Positions 15,453 to 24,163 of a stretch of DNA of 32,980 nucleotides are shown here, piece after piece. The DNA lies in assembly GCA_020833225.1 (NCBI GenBank), contig JAJHQS010000013.1:1-32980 (forward strand). The letters are read 5' to 3'. The notes under the pieces were generated by a model. The model did not search any database and was not told the origin of the DNA. It worked only from the letters and a program-made list of their open reading frames with translations. Within the stretch, counting starts at the first letter, position 1; each line of letters starts with the position of its first letter. The DNA comes from Desulfurococcaceae archaeon (GTDB lineage Archaea; Thermoproteota; Thermoprotei_A; Sulfolobales; Desulfurococcaceae). The position numbers and the translations under genes are program-made.

Positions 15453-15992
15453 TCACCTCTCATTATACTTAGAATTATAGAGTAGTATTATGAGAGCTGT
15501 CTTCATATCGGTGATAACCCCCTCTAAAACCATTTTATACGCCTCAGAGAACTTAACTATAAGTGGTTCTATAATCTCATATCTCTCCGGCCTAGAGCCA
15601 ACATACTCAAGATCTCTGGCAACATAAAGGTGAAGTACTTCACTACTATAACCAGGAGTTGGTGTAAATGAACCCAGTTTCTCTAAGGTACGCGGTAAAT
15701 AACCCGTCTCCTCAATAAGCTCCCTCTTAGCCGTTTCCTCGGGAGTTTCGCCATGATCAACTACACCGGCTGGAACCTCGACAATGTATTCGTTAAGTGA
15801 AGCTCTAAATTGCCTAATTAAGAGAATATCTCCTGCATTTATAAAGGGGAGTATTGCAACAGCTTGAGGGAAGATAACTATATCTCGCTCAAAGAACTCG
15901 CCTGAGCATGGCTTAATATATCTCCTTCTCACAACATTAAATCTTAAACCGCTAAATACCAGGTCTTCTCTTATTAACTGTGGTTTCTCCAA
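15453..15992 (-). CDS. Nudix hydrolase, ADP-ribose pyrophosphatase-like
   Basis: 179-residue Nudix protein. The Nudix box G76-x5-E82-x7-REL-x-EE-x-G (residues 76-98) is complete. The upstream strand pattern (QAVAILPFINAGDILLIRQFRASLNEYIVEVPAG) is that of the ADP-sugar pyrophosphatase group, including the QFR...E signature. The downstream SFTPTPGYSSEVLHLYVARDL matches the ADP-ribose-specific region, with the Pro about 16 residues after the box. Likely reaction: ADP-ribose to AMP and ribose-5-phosphate in the cytoplasm. The start is TTG 15992, about 20-25 bp downstream of a CTTTATAG box on the minus strand, so probably leaderless. It is first gene of a two-gene unit with the hypothetical at 15070. 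Confidence 0.9.
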   Translation of the reverse strand: MEKPQLIREDLVFSGLRFNVVRRRYIKPCSGEFFERDIVIFPQAVAILPFINAGDILLIRQFRASLNEYIVEVPAGVVDHGETPEETAKRELIEETGYLPRTLEKLGSFTPTPGYSSEVLHLYVARDLEYVGSRPERYEIIEPLIVKFSEAYKMVLEGVITDMKTALIILLYNSKYNER

Positions 15993-16053
15993 TCCTTAAC
16001 CCTCTAAGCTATAAAGCAATAAAAAGGTAAAATATTCAGAGGGTGTGTGATGA

Positions 16054-16932
16054 GTGCCTAGGTTCTGGTTTGGCCCTGCGGGTAAACCAATAACACTTAA
16101 ATCTACAGATATACTACGGGCCCCAGCTTTTCTCAGAGAAATGGGTTTAAACGCTATGGAGTATGAAGCTGTGCGTGGTGTTAATATTAGAGAGGAAAAG
16201 GCTAGAGCTCTAGGTAGTGAGGCTAAAACTAATGGTATAAAATTGAGTCTTCACGCACCATACTACATAAATCTCGCCGGTAGGAAAGATGTCGTTGAAA
16301 AAAGCATTAGAAATATGAAAGAGTCTATTGAGGTCTCATACTGGATGGAGGCGTATGTAGTCGTCTTTCATCCAGGTTACTACAAAGACGCCCCCTCTAA
16401 GAGAGATGCTTTGAGAAAAGTTATTGAGAACTTGAAGCCTGTGGTTGAATATAGAGAGCAGATCAATGCTAGAGGAGTATGGCTTGGTCCAGAGACCACT
16501 GGAAAGACTAGTCAAGTTGGAGATCTAGAGGAGGTGATTGAGATAGCTCTGAGTGTTGAGGGAACTAGGCCTGTAATAGACTTTGCACACTTATATGCTA
16601 GGAGTGGTGGGAAGTTTATTACTTCAAGAGAACACGTTTTACAGGTAATAGAGCTCATAGAAGAGAAACTTGGTGAGTGGGCTCTTAAACCACTACACGT
16701 ACACTTCTCAAAGATCGAGTATGGTAAGGGAGGTGAGAGAGAACATCATAATCTCTCAGAGGAGGGTTATGGACCAGATTTTAAACACGTCTGTGGTGTT
16801 TTCTGCGAGGTTGGAGTTGACGCTGTAATAATAAGTGAAAGCCCTATACTAGAGCAAGATGCATTAGTAATGTTAAATATGTGTAGAGAACTATGCGGTG
16901 AAAAATGCGTTGTTGAACAAGTTTCGGAGTAA
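16054..16932 (+). CDS. nfo: Endonuclease IV-like TIM-barrel protein (AP endonuclease family 2)
   Basis: 292-residue xylose-isomerase-like TIM barrel. Metal-ligand strands of the endonuclease IV family are visible in order: LSLHAPYYINLA (His68), VVFHPGYY, WLGPETTGK (Glu), PVIDFAHLYAR (Asp/His), LHVHFSKIEY (His) and a final IISESP (Glu). The EN-IV reaction is cleavage 5' to abasic sites in DNA. The ligand set argues for an active enzyme, but some archaeal relatives are uncharacterised, so the substrate is not proven. GTG 16054 has GGGTG 8 nt upstream and an AAAATATT box about 20 bp before. The 3' end overlaps the next gene, implying an operon with the phosphatidyltransferase. Confidence 0.85.
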   Translation: MPRFWFGPAGKPITLKSTDILRAPAFLREMGLNAMEYEAVRGVNIREEKARALGSEAKTNGIKLSLHAPYYINLAGRKDVVEKSIRNMKESIEVSYWMEAYVVVFHPGYYKDAPSKRDALRKVIENLKPVVEYREQINARGVWLGPETTGKTSQVGDLEEVIEIALSVEGTRPVIDFAHLYARSGGKFITSREHVLQVIELIEEKLGEWALKPLHVHFSKIEYGKGGEREHHNLSEEGYGPDFKHVCGVFCEVGVDAVIISESPILEQDALVMLNMCRELCGEKCVVEQVSE

Positions 16933-17485
16933 AATAGAATTCCTTATAAATACTGTTGCAACTAGTATTTCTAAGACTCATCTCACACCAAACACTCTCA
17001 CTTTTCTCTCCCTACTCATAAGTCTCCTCGGAATACCCCTAGTATTATTAACACGGAGAGGTCTAATACTAGTAGCTGTAATAGTAATCTCAGGTTTCCT
17101 AGATGCTCTAGATGGGGCTTTAGCTAGGATTACTGGTATGAGCACATTGAAGGGGGCATTATTAGATTCTTTTATAGATAGAATTTGTGAAGCCATTTAC
17201 GCACTAACATTACTACTACTTGGGGTAAACATCTACGCTACCTTAGTTTTTCTCGCATTCTCTTTTCTAGTTAGTTATCTAAGAGCGAGAGGAGAAACTC
17301 TCGGTGTAACTCTATCTGGTGTTGGATTAATGGAGAGAGCTGAAAGACTCATTGGACTAATCCTTGTCTCTATAATGGTGGATATAGCTGATCTCCTAGT
17401 AGCAAACACTATGTTGGCATTAATAACGTTTTTAACAGGTGTAACAGTTATTCAGAGATTTCTCTATATTTGGAGACAACTGTAG
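16910..17485 (+). CDS. CDP-alcohol phosphatidyltransferase (archaeal phospholipid head-group enzyme)
   Basis: About 191 residues with around six membrane segments. The full signature D-x2-DG-x2-AR-x8-G-x3-D-x3-D is present (D65, D68, G69, A72, R73, G82, D86, D90). In archaea this family attaches inositol phosphate or glycerol phosphate to CDP-archaeol. The small size and lack of other domains fit archaetidylinositol-phosphate synthase, but the head group cannot be read from sequence. GGTG at 16897-16900 is followed 9 nt later by TTG 16910; GTG 16898 within the motif is the alternative. The gene starts inside the end of the endonuclease IV-like gene. It ends 2 bp before the convergent HerA-like gene. 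Confidence 0.88.
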   Translation: MLNKFRSKIEFLINTVATSISKTHLTPNTLTFLSLLISLLGIPLVLLTRRGLILVAVIVISGFLDALDGALARITGMSTLKGALLDSFIDRICEAIYALTLLLLGVNIYATLVFLAFSFLVSYLRARGETLGVTLSGVGLMERAERLIGLILVSIMVDIADLLVANTMLALITFLTGVTVIQRFLYIWRQL

Positions 17486-17487
17486 TG

Positions 17488-19521
17488 TTAAATAGCTGAG
17501 AGATCATAGTGTCCAACTAGTGGTGGAGGTGTCTTAAAGACACTGTAACCCAGCCTCAATACATGGCTTTTAACAATAGCTACTCTATCACTTGCACGTG
17601 TAATGAAATCTCTATATTCCTGTGGCAAGTCTAAATAGCCTAAGTGACTCTTATCAGTCCTCAATACTATTTTTGTATTTGTCAATTGGAGTATAATGTC
17701 ATGGACATCTCTAGGACTATGAGTACTAAATATTAATCCTAGTTTTCTTGCTCTACCAAGTCTTGCAATTCTATCAATCATACTAGATACGTGTTCTATG
17801 TATTCTTCAACACCGCTCCTACTTGGGAAAAACCTATGAGCTTCATCTATAAATATCAATACAGGCTGAGTCTCTAATCTCATTTTACTCTGTATAAGTT
17901 TCCAATCGAAGACCCTATTTAATACTCTAAAAGCCACTATACTAATAGTCTTCTCGGGATCTGCATAAGAGTGTGTTTGTAAATACTCAAGATCCACCAC
18001 TACTGGGTATCCGTGGAAGAATTCAAAGTGTTTTTCAAGTATATGTTCTAAGGGTGGCTCATGGAGATATTTATCTTCTCCCTGTCCCTTAATATACACA
18101 TCAAATAACCCAGTATCTAGTAGTGCACCTACTTGTCTAATTATATTTTCAAGAGTACTCTTATGTATCGCGAGATCTCTAACTAACTCAATAATATATT
18201 CTCTATTAGGGTCTAGTATTATGCCCTTACGCTGCTTCTCCTCAAGTCTAAATCTAGCTTCTTTTAATGCCTCATAGAGATCATATATTGTTTCGACATG
18301 AGCGTTTTTCTCTACTAGTGTTTGTAGTAGCCTATGTAATGCGTCTTTAGCCTGTCTAGTAAAATATGGGTTTAATGAAATAAACTCTCTGGGCTTAAAG
18401 TCTCTAAATCTAAGTGCGTAGGGAACTATATAGTATTCAAATTCATCTATGAAGTCCCCGTAATTGAGGGCAATTTTAGTCTTAACTAATCTGAGTTTTC
18501 CACGTGGCGTGGGCTCTTCTACAACTTCTACTTTACTTATCTCATAACTCCACTTAAACCTCCTCGTAATAGGTCCTAGAATACTGTGAACGTAGTCTTC
18601 AGAGATCATTTTAAGTATTTTAGCCCATGTTTCAGTTTTCTCAATATATTCTTCTACAACGTTTTTTGTTATTGGGAGCACTATTACTAATCCTCTCGTG
18701 CTCTGTATACTATTAACTGTCTTCTTAGCGAGCACTACGTCCTCGCTCTGCTCTCCTAAAACATACCATAGAGGTTTTAGAGTTATAGATACATAGTCTT
18801 TATTGGGATCTAGCACAATTATTGACACATTGTTGTTTTGTAACTTAAAACCAGAAGTTATTGAGGCAATAATGTTCTTAAGTAGAGTTGTCTTACCACT
18901 ACCCGTAGTCCCCACGACTAATACGTGTTGATAAAATGCACGTAGTGGAGCGTAGAGATATGCATTGCCCCCGAAAATAGGTGTATCACCGACAGTAGCA
19001 TAGCCTAAGAAGACGCCTTCTTCGGGTAAACCCATTACTTTCTGTATTATTTCAGGTTGTTTAAGAAGAACTACTGGGCTTTGAGGTTCAATTACAAAGT
19101 TTGCTGTTAATACCCTATTAGTTTCAAAGTCATATGCAAGTAGTGGTTTAGCTTTAATCCTGGTCTTAGTTAAAAGACCCGAGATCTCGGTGTGAGGTAG
19201 TGGTAGATACATGTCTGGTAAGTCGAGCTCTGCAAGTATGTCTCTACGTTCAACACTAACAACTCTGAGACTAACAAGGTTAAGTGTTTTAATATCTACT
19301 ACTCCTAGATAACTACTAGCCTGCATTAAGGATTGAAAATTTTGAAAGTAGATTACAGGATCTACGTCGAAGACTACGTAACCACCTTCTTCATCAATCA
19401 ATGAAGGACTTGTTCTTGAAACATAACCTACAATTTCACCAATACTACACGCTATTTCAATAGCTCTCTTCGCCTTCTCTTCGAGGACTTTTAACACACT
19501 ATTATCTATACTACTAGTCAA
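17488..19521 (-). CDS. HerA-family ATPase/translocase
   Basis: 677-residue HerA/FtsK-type ATPase. The N-terminal beta-barrel (HAS-barrel-like) region covers about 25-180. Walker A is GTTGSGKT (204-211). Walker B is VLIFIDEAHRFFP (about 553-565; D559, E560), followed by GLIFSTHSPRDV (sensor region) and a C-terminal tail ending HYDLSAI. It is longer than the ~500-residue HerA of the mre11-rad50 operon because of a helical insertion of about 200 residues between Walker A and B. It probably forms a hexameric DNA pump with the NurA-like nuclease encoded immediately upstream (27-bp gap). The start is TTG 19521. No Mre11 or Rad50 gene is adjacent, so this looks like a second, specialised HerA-NurA pair. 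Confidence 0.88.
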   Translation of the reverse strand: MTSSIDNSVLKVLEEKAKRAIEIACSIGEIVGYVSRTSPSLIDEEGGYVVFDVDPVIYFQNFQSLMQASSYLGVVDIKTLNLVSLRVVSVERRDILAELDLPDMYLPLPHTEISGLLTKTRIKAKPLLAYDFETNRVLTANFVIEPQSPVVLLKQPEIIQKVMGLPEEGVFLGYATVGDTPIFGGNAYLYAPLRAFYQHVLVVGTTGSGKTTLLKNIIASITSGFKLQNNNVSIIVLDPNKDYVSITLKPLWYVLGEQSEDVVLAKKTVNSIQSTRGLVIVLPITKNVVEEYIEKTETWAKILKMISEDYVHSILGPITRRFKWSYEISKVEVVEEPTPRGKLRLVKTKIALNYGDFIDEFEYYIVPYALRFRDFKPREFISLNPYFTRQAKDALHRLLQTLVEKNAHVETIYDLYEALKEARFRLEEKQRKGIILDPNREYIIELVRDLAIHKSTLENIIRQVGALLDTGLFDVYIKGQGEDKYLHEPPLEHILEKHFEFFHGYPVVVDLEYLQTHSYADPEKTISIVAFRVLNRVFDWKLIQSKMRLETQPVLIFIDEAHRFFPSRSGVEEYIEHVSSMIDRIARLGRARKLGLIFSTHSPRDVHDIILQLTNTKIVLRTDKSHLGYLDLPQEYRDFITRASDRVAIVKSHVLRLGYSVFKTPPPLVGHYDLSAI

Positions 19522-19548
19522 GGACTACACGCCCTCAACTATCACTTA

Positions 19549-20721
19549 CTAAAGGATACTTATATAGTGCTCGGTGGCTTCACTAGTTAAACCCGTTAAG
19601 TAGAGGAAATATGTTGTTATTGAACTACTAATCTTCTTAACTCTCCTATCTACTACGAGTAGTGTGAGTGGGAGGAAAGAGCCTATTTGTATACTATCCT
19701 GTATTATTATTTCAAGTACTGGTTCTCGAAAGCAATCCTCAAGGGTCTCAACACGGTAGAAGACGTAGTTTCCTAAGCCCTCAATGTAAGAGTGTATTCT
19801 TCTAGGGATAACAAGATACCACATAGCTCGATTTACACTATACTCACTCTGCTGTCTTATTATTAGAGGACCTATCGCCACTGGTTTTTCACTTGGAATT
19901 TTACCCGCTATTAGTGCTGTAGTTAAATATGTTTCATCACTACATCCACCGATTTTTAAGTCTAATGGGTCTATAGTTGAGAGATAATAACTCCTATGTA
20001 AACGCTTTACAATATTAATTACCAGCGTGTTATTTACTAGGAGTTTTTTTATAAACATAGCTCTTTGATTATTGAGAGTTCTAATACTATTAGTATATAG
20101 TTCAAGCATTTCTCTACTTGTCGAAACAGCCCCTACTATTTTTTCAGGATATAGTGTAGGGCCATCTACAAATAACACAGCTCTATCTTTAACTATTTTA
20201 CTGAAATTTTCGAGAAGGCAGTTCTCAATACTAGCTCTTAGCTCAGCTAGAATTATGTTTTTATTATATTCACTTGTATATGGAATATTATTTGGATTAC
20301 TCTGTATAATGCTCTTCACAGAGCTAATTAACTCTGTGAATCTTTGAGAATACTCTATCTCAGGGATTAAAACTATGTGTTTACATAGAGGTTCCTCTAA
20401 ACCCATAATTGAGAGTAAACTTGGCACATCTAGAGCAAACCCTGTAAATCTATTAAATACACTACCAGCACCAATACAAGTAAACATATAAGGGGTTTCT
20501 ACAACACGTGAACTACTATCTAGAGCATAGATCTCCTTGTCGAGTTTAATTGACGATTGTCTCTGCAATTCTTGTACTTTTTCACTATAGAATTCAACTT
20601 GTACTGGTGAAGCCTCTTCTACGAGCTCTATTGGCTTACGCGAAGACTCTTTTACACTAACTCTTAAACCCTCAATAATCCCCTCTCTAATATTCCTCAC
20701 TATCTCAGCTAGGTATTTCAA
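19549..20721 (-). CDS. NurA-domain nuclease
   Basis: 390-residue protein of the NurA family (RNase H-like 5'-3' nuclease). An N-terminal helical segment (REGIIEGLRVSVKESSRKPIEL) is followed by the first catalytic aspartate strand EIYALDSSS (D68). The second acidic strand is VLFVDGPTLYP (D186), then the C-terminal signature SDETYLTTALIAGKIPSEKPVAIGPLII, and a strand with aligned basic residues near SYIEGLGNYVFYRVETLE. NurA works with HerA in DNA end resection. Here it is the first gene of a minus-strand pair with the HerA-like ATPase. The start is TTG 20721, with no strong ribosome-binding motif, so it is perhaps leaderless. Its divergent neighbour is a DHH phosphoesterase, giving a cluster of DNA-processing genes. 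Confidence 0.82.
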   Translation of the reverse strand: MKYLAEIVRNIREGIIEGLRVSVKESSRKPIELVEEASPVQVEFYSEKVQELQRQSSIKLDKEIYALDSSSRVVETPYMFTCIGAGSVFNRFTGFALDVPSLLSIMGLEEPLCKHIVLIPEIEYSQRFTELISSVKSIIQSNPNNIPYTSEYNKNIILAELRASIENCLLENFSKIVKDRAVLFVDGPTLYPEKIVGAVSTSREMLELYTNSIRTLNNQRAMFIKKLLVNNTLVINIVKRLHRSYYLSTIDPLDLKIGGCSDETYLTTALIAGKIPSEKPVAIGPLIIRQQSEYSVNRAMWYLVIPRRIHSYIEGLGNYVFYRVETLEDCFREPVLEIIIQDSIQIGSFLPLTLLVVDRRVKKISSSITTYFLYLTGLTSEATEHYISIL

Positions 20722-20787
20722 GATTTAAACCCGTATCCTAATGGTTAATAATGTCATAATGCTCATTAATATATAGGTGCTTATAAA

Positions 20788-21807
20788 GTGGCTTCGAGGA
20801 AGAGTAGAGTATTGGTACTTGGAGATTGGGATGCCGATGGCGTAGTGGCAACAGCACTTCTAACTTATGCACAAGAGTATTTAAAGACATATCCTCTCGA
20901 AGAAGAAGTTAAAGTAGATAAAATGCCAATTGACCCAGATAAGTTGAAGTATATTATATCTTCAATTAGCGAAGAGTACAGTGTAGTCGTGATCCTCGAT
21001 ATCCCATACAGTGAAGTACTCGGCAATGTAGTTAGAATTCTGAAAACACATTTTGGTATTTCTCGAGCGGTGTTTATAGATCACCACATAGCAAGTGTGC
21101 AAAAACACAGTGAAATCAGTAGAGTGATAGATGAGGTCATAGTTGATTTTAAAAAACCAACCTCAGTACTCCTCTATGAGGAGCTTTCTAAGCACGGCTT
21201 AAAAATACACGCTAAACTTACTAGTTTCGTAGAAGTAGTGAAGTATATGGATTCTGGGAGAAAAGTACCGGGTAAACTGATGAAGTTATTTGAAATTGCA
21301 AAAGCTTTCTCAAAAGTACTCACAGCTATGAGGAGTGAGGAGTTATGGGTTAAAATAGTTGAGTGGTTGGCTAATCCAGAGCCATTACCACTCCCATTAG
21401 ATGACGCCACGTGGAGTAAAGCGAGGGAGATTATTGAATCACGTGACCGTGAAGTTAGTGAAGTAGCGAGAGATTTAGCTGTAACTGCTGTGAAAATTGG
21501 TGATTTAAGATTTATAGATGCGAGAACCCGCTGGAAGAAGCGTGGTGCTACAGCACTTGCGTCAAGGCTCTCTTCAATACTTAAAGCACCAGTAGCTGTG
21601 CTTGTAAATACTAATAGGGGTTATCCACTATTAATTCTAAAAGCTCCAGGTGGTAGAGCTTATAGAGTAGCAAAATACCTACTAGCTGAGGGTATAGCAT
21701 TAGATATAGCTGGACACCCCAACTTAGCTATTGTGAGAATATCTAGTAATATAGATAAGAGCAAACTAGTAGAAACATTACACACAGCACTCTACTACTC
21801 CTCTTAA
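20788..21807 (+). CDS. DHH-family phosphoesterase
   Basis: 339-residue DHH-type protein. Metal motifs are GDWDADGVVA (D13, D15, D17), VVILDIPYS (D71) and FIDHHIAS (D98, H99, H100). A C-terminal DHHA1-like region contains APVAVLVNTNRGYPLLILKAPGGRA and ends with GHPNLAIVRI. The family includes RecJ-like nucleases, oligoribonucleases and cyclic-dinucleotide phosphodiesterases. The small size fits the archaeal RecJ-like/nanoRNase side, but the substrate is not determinable. GTG 20788 follows GGTG (20776-20779) by 8 nt. It begins a probable operon running to 24089: the next gene starts 12 bp downstream. Confidence 0.85.
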   Translation: MASRKSRVLVLGDWDADGVVATALLTYAQEYLKTYPLEEEVKVDKMPIDPDKLKYIISSISEEYSVVVILDIPYSEVLGNVVRILKTHFGISRAVFIDHHIASVQKHSEISRVIDEVIVDFKKPTSVLLYEELSKHGLKIHAKLTSFVEVVKYMDSGRKVPGKLMKLFEIAKAFSKVLTAMRSEELWVKIVEWLANPEPLPLPLDDATWSKAREIIESRDREVSEVARDLAVTAVKIGDLRFIDARTRWKKRGATALASRLSSILKAPVAVLVNTNRGYPLLILKAPGGRAYRVAKYLLAEGIALDIAGHPNLAIVRISSNIDKSKLVETLHTALYYSS

Positions 21808-21819
21808 GAGGGGTTATTT

Positions 21820-22860
21820 ATGTTAAAAATACTAATTATCTCTGAATCTATGAGTTTACATAAGCCTCTAGGAGAACACCCTGAAAACCCATCGCGAGCA
21901 AGGAGAGTGTTAGATTCTCTGAAGAATAATGGTATATTCTATGATGAGATAAACATTAAAAATATAGGAGTTAGTATAGAAGAGCAATTAAAATTAGCTA
22001 TGAGGATTCATAGTAAAGACTATATAGATTACTTATTGAGGCTTTCTAAGATGATACCAATTCTGATAGATGAAGACACATATATGTCACATGGTAGTCT
22101 AGAATTAGCACTTACAACATTTACATATAGTTATCTTCAAGCTCTAAGCGTTAAAAACACTATTTTCCTGGTTTCTAGGCCACCAGGTCACCACGCTGGC
22201 AGAAGTGGTAGAGCTATGGGTGCTAGTACACAAGGCTTTTGTATACTTAATAATGCAGCTGCAGCGGTTATGGGATTTATGGATAGAGGCTTTAAGAAGA
22301 TAGCTATTCTCGACTTCGATGCTCATCACGGTAATGGAACAATGGAGATTTTCTACAGTGAAAAAATACTTCAAGTAGACTTACACCAAGATCCTAATAC
22401 GCTGTATCCACATACAGGTTATCCTGAGGAAATAGGTGAAGGAGAGGGATTTGGCTACAAAGTCAACTTGATCCTCCCAGAAGGTGCTGGCGATGACTTA
22501 TATTTAGAGCTTACTAGTAGAATTAGAGAACTCTTTGAAAAATATACTCCAGAAGCACTAGTGGTTTCAGCTGGTTTTGATGCATTCCTCAATGATGGAT
22601 TAACAGACTTAGCGATTACAGAAATATCTTACTATAAACTGGGAGAATTAGTGAGAACACTCAAAGTACCAGTGGTAGTAGTGTTAGAAGGTGGTTATAG
22701 TGTAGGTTTAGAGAGGGGAGTAGTGAGTTTTATTGAGGGGTTAAATGGATTATTGAGAGATTACGCTGTTAAGACTACTACTCCGAGAGTTCTCTTTAAG
22801 AGAGCTCTTAACATAGCTGAGAGAGTTTTTGAGAAGTCCTCTAAGAGGATTTTACAGTGA
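21820..22860 (+). CDS. Histone deacetylase-family deacylase
   Basis: 346-residue zinc-dependent HDAC/AcuC-superfamily protein with a complete active site. This comprises RPPGHHAG (H124, H125), ILDFDAHHGNGT (D165, Zn ligands D167 and H169), VVSAGFDAF (D254, Zn) and VLEGGYS. The N-terminal HPENPSRARRV is also typical. Possible substrates are acetyl-lysine proteins (for example Alba-type chromatin proteins) or acetylpolyamines; the sequence does not decide. An ATG start with GGGG about 6-9 nt upstream. It overlaps the CYTH gene by 4 bp (GTGA), so the two are coupled. Confidence 0.93.
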   Translation: MLKILIISESMSLHKPLGEHPENPSRARRVLDSLKNNGIFYDEINIKNIGVSIEEQLKLAMRIHSKDYIDYLLRLSKMIPILIDEDTYMSHGSLELALTTFTYSYLQALSVKNTIFLVSRPPGHHAGRSGRAMGASTQGFCILNNAAAAVMGFMDRGFKKIAILDFDAHHGNGTMEIFYSEKILQVDLHQDPNTLYPHTGYPEEIGEGEGFGYKVNLILPEGAGDDLYLELTSRIRELFEKYTPEALVVSAGFDAFLNDGLTDLAITEISYYKLGELVRTLKVPVVVVLEGGYSVGLERGVVSFIEGLNGLLRDYAVKTTTPRVLFKRALNIAERVFEKSSKRILQ

Positions 22861-23408
22861 CTAATAGAGAAAGAGAAGTAAAATTACTAATAAGAGACTA
22901 TGATAAGGTTAAAGAGATTATAGTGAGAGAGGGTTTTAAATATACAGATACATGTTTCGAGGAAGACTACTACTATTCACACCCATGTATAGACTTCTCA
23001 GCGTCTGATGAGGCTTTAAGAGCTCGTAGGAGAAGATGTAGTAGCTCTGAATACTACGTTATCACATATAAGGGTCCTCGCTTAATTGAGGAATCTGGTT
23101 TAAAAACACGACTAGAATTAGAAGTAGAGCTTACTAGTAGTCAATGGGATATTATTAGAAGTATCATTGAGAAACTCGGGTTTAATATTATAGCTAAAGT
23201 TTCAAAAATAAGAGAACTCTACACAACACCCTGTGTAAATGCCTACTTAGACAAGTTATTAGGTGTTGGATTCTACTTTGAATTAGAGATTAAATGTGAG
23301 AGTGGTGAGGAGCTCATTAAGAGAATTCTAGTAGAGTTAAGTAATTATACTCAACTCGTACATGAAACATATCTTGAAATATGCCTTAAAACAAAGAAGT
23401 GTGTTTAA
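22857..23408 (+). CDS. CYTH-domain protein (CyaB/thiamine-triphosphatase-like)
   Basis: 183-residue triphosphate tunnel protein. The N-terminal E-x-E-x-K motif is EREVK (E5, E7, K9). Basic strands ALRARRRR and YVITYKGPR, then the acidic strand TRLELEVEL, and late residues ELEIK fill out the tunnel. Members hydrolyse or cyclise nucleoside or inorganic triphosphates; many archaeal members act on tripolyphosphate or thiamine triphosphate. Specificity is unknown. The GTG start overlaps the HDAC-like gene stop. It is the third gene of the 20788-24089 unit. Confidence 0.88.
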   Translation: MTNREREVKLLIRDYDKVKEIIVREGFKYTDTCFEEDYYYSHPCIDFSASDEALRARRRRCSSSEYYVITYKGPRLIEESGLKTRLELEVELTSSQWDIIRSIIEKLGFNIIAKVSKIRELYTTPCVNAYLDKLLGVGFYFELEIKCESGEELIKRILVELSNYTQLVHETYLEICLKTKKCV

Positions 23409-23456
23409 AACTATTTTTAAATTCACATTTATCCTCTTAACTAAATTGGTGATTTT

Positions 23457-24089
23457 TTGAGTTTTAAACCAGAATTCTATGTTACTAGGATTATATATGA
23501 AAAAATTATTGGTGAACAAGTTAATAGACTCAATGAGCTTCAAGACCCACATATAATCTACGTAACAGACCTAGTTCTCTGTACACATAAGTTTCACTTG
23601 AAAAAGGCATATCCATGGCTAACACTCACATTTGAACCTATAGCAGTACTTGGAACTATAGCACATTTAGGCATAGGGCAACTCCTTAGAGAGAGAGGTG
23701 TAGAAATAGAAGTAGAAGTTTCACGTGAAGTCACTATAAACGCTATGAAGTATTTTATTAAGGGACGTGTTGATGCTTTAGATAAAAGTAATAGAGTTAT
23801 AGTTGAAATTAAAACTACGAGGAGTACTATTAGTTCTCCACAAGAACACCACATTAAACAATTAAACATGTATCTTAATATGCTCAACTATGAAAAGGGT
23901 ATTTTAATTTACATAGCGCCGAATAAGATAGTAGAGTTCTTAGTGAACAGAGAGCCCATAGACTTAGAGCGCGAGGTAAGAGATTTATTAGAAGATAAAT
24001 ATCACCCTAGATATAACTGGGAGTGTAGCTACTGCCACTTCTCAAAATTATGTCCTTACTATACAATACAGAGTAAAGAGATAAAATAG
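23457..24089 (+). CDS. Cas4-like Fe-S exonuclease (PD-(D/E)XK), not linked to CRISPR here
   Basis: 210 residues with the Cas4/RecB-type nuclease layout. The first cluster cysteine is in VTDLVLCTHKFHLKKAYPWL (C42), and H70 is in VLGTIAHLGI. The catalytic strands are KGRVDALD (D106) and VIVEIKT (E117, K119), followed by QLNMY (Q135) and a C-terminal C-x2-C-x5-C (C190, C193, C199). Four cysteines for a [4Fe-4S] cluster and all nuclease residues are present. Cas4 proteins process DNA ends; stand-alone copies occur in archaea and viruses. There is no CRISPR array or other cas gene in the window. TTG 23457 has GGTG 5 nt upstream. It lies 48 bp downstream of the CYTH gene. Confidence 0.8.
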   Translation: MSFKPEFYVTRIIYEKIIGEQVNRLNELQDPHIIYVTDLVLCTHKFHLKKAYPWLTLTFEPIAVLGTIAHLGIGQLLRERGVEIEVEVSREVTINAMKYFIKGRVDALDKSNRVIVEIKTTRSTISSPQEHHIKQLNMYLNMLNYEKGILIYIAPNKIVEFLVNREPIDLEREVRDLLEDKYHPRYNWECSYCHFSKLCPYYTIQSKEIK

Positions 24090-24112
24090 TTTTCTAGAAA
24101 TCTAATTATACT

Positions 24113-24163
24113 GTGATGAACGCTCGGGTTGTCTGTAAAAGTGATGAGGGTCTTGAGTTCTGA
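24113..24163 (+). ncRNA. C/D-box sRNA (predicted tRNA-Leu(CAA) wobble methylation guide)
   Basis: Boxes: C GTGATGA 24113-24119, D' CTGT 24133-24136 (one mismatch), C' GTGATGA 24141-24147, D CTGA 24160-24163. The D guide GGGTCTTGAGTT (24148-24159) complements the generic anticodon arm GACUCAAGAUCC of tRNA-Leu(CAA) with two wobble pairs. The nucleotide opposite guide position 5 is then the wobble C34, with U33 at position 4. That tRNA is outside the window, so the pairing is from family knowledge. The D' guide (24120-24132) has no target I recognise. Just downstream, CTGAT/ATCAG and AGTTCT/AGAACT can form a hairpin that includes the D box. Located in the gap after the Cas4-like gene. Confidence 0.8.

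Noticed and set aside
23457-24089. CRISPR-Cas locus suggested by the Cas4-like gene
   Set aside because: No direct-repeat array and no other cas gene anywhere in the window.
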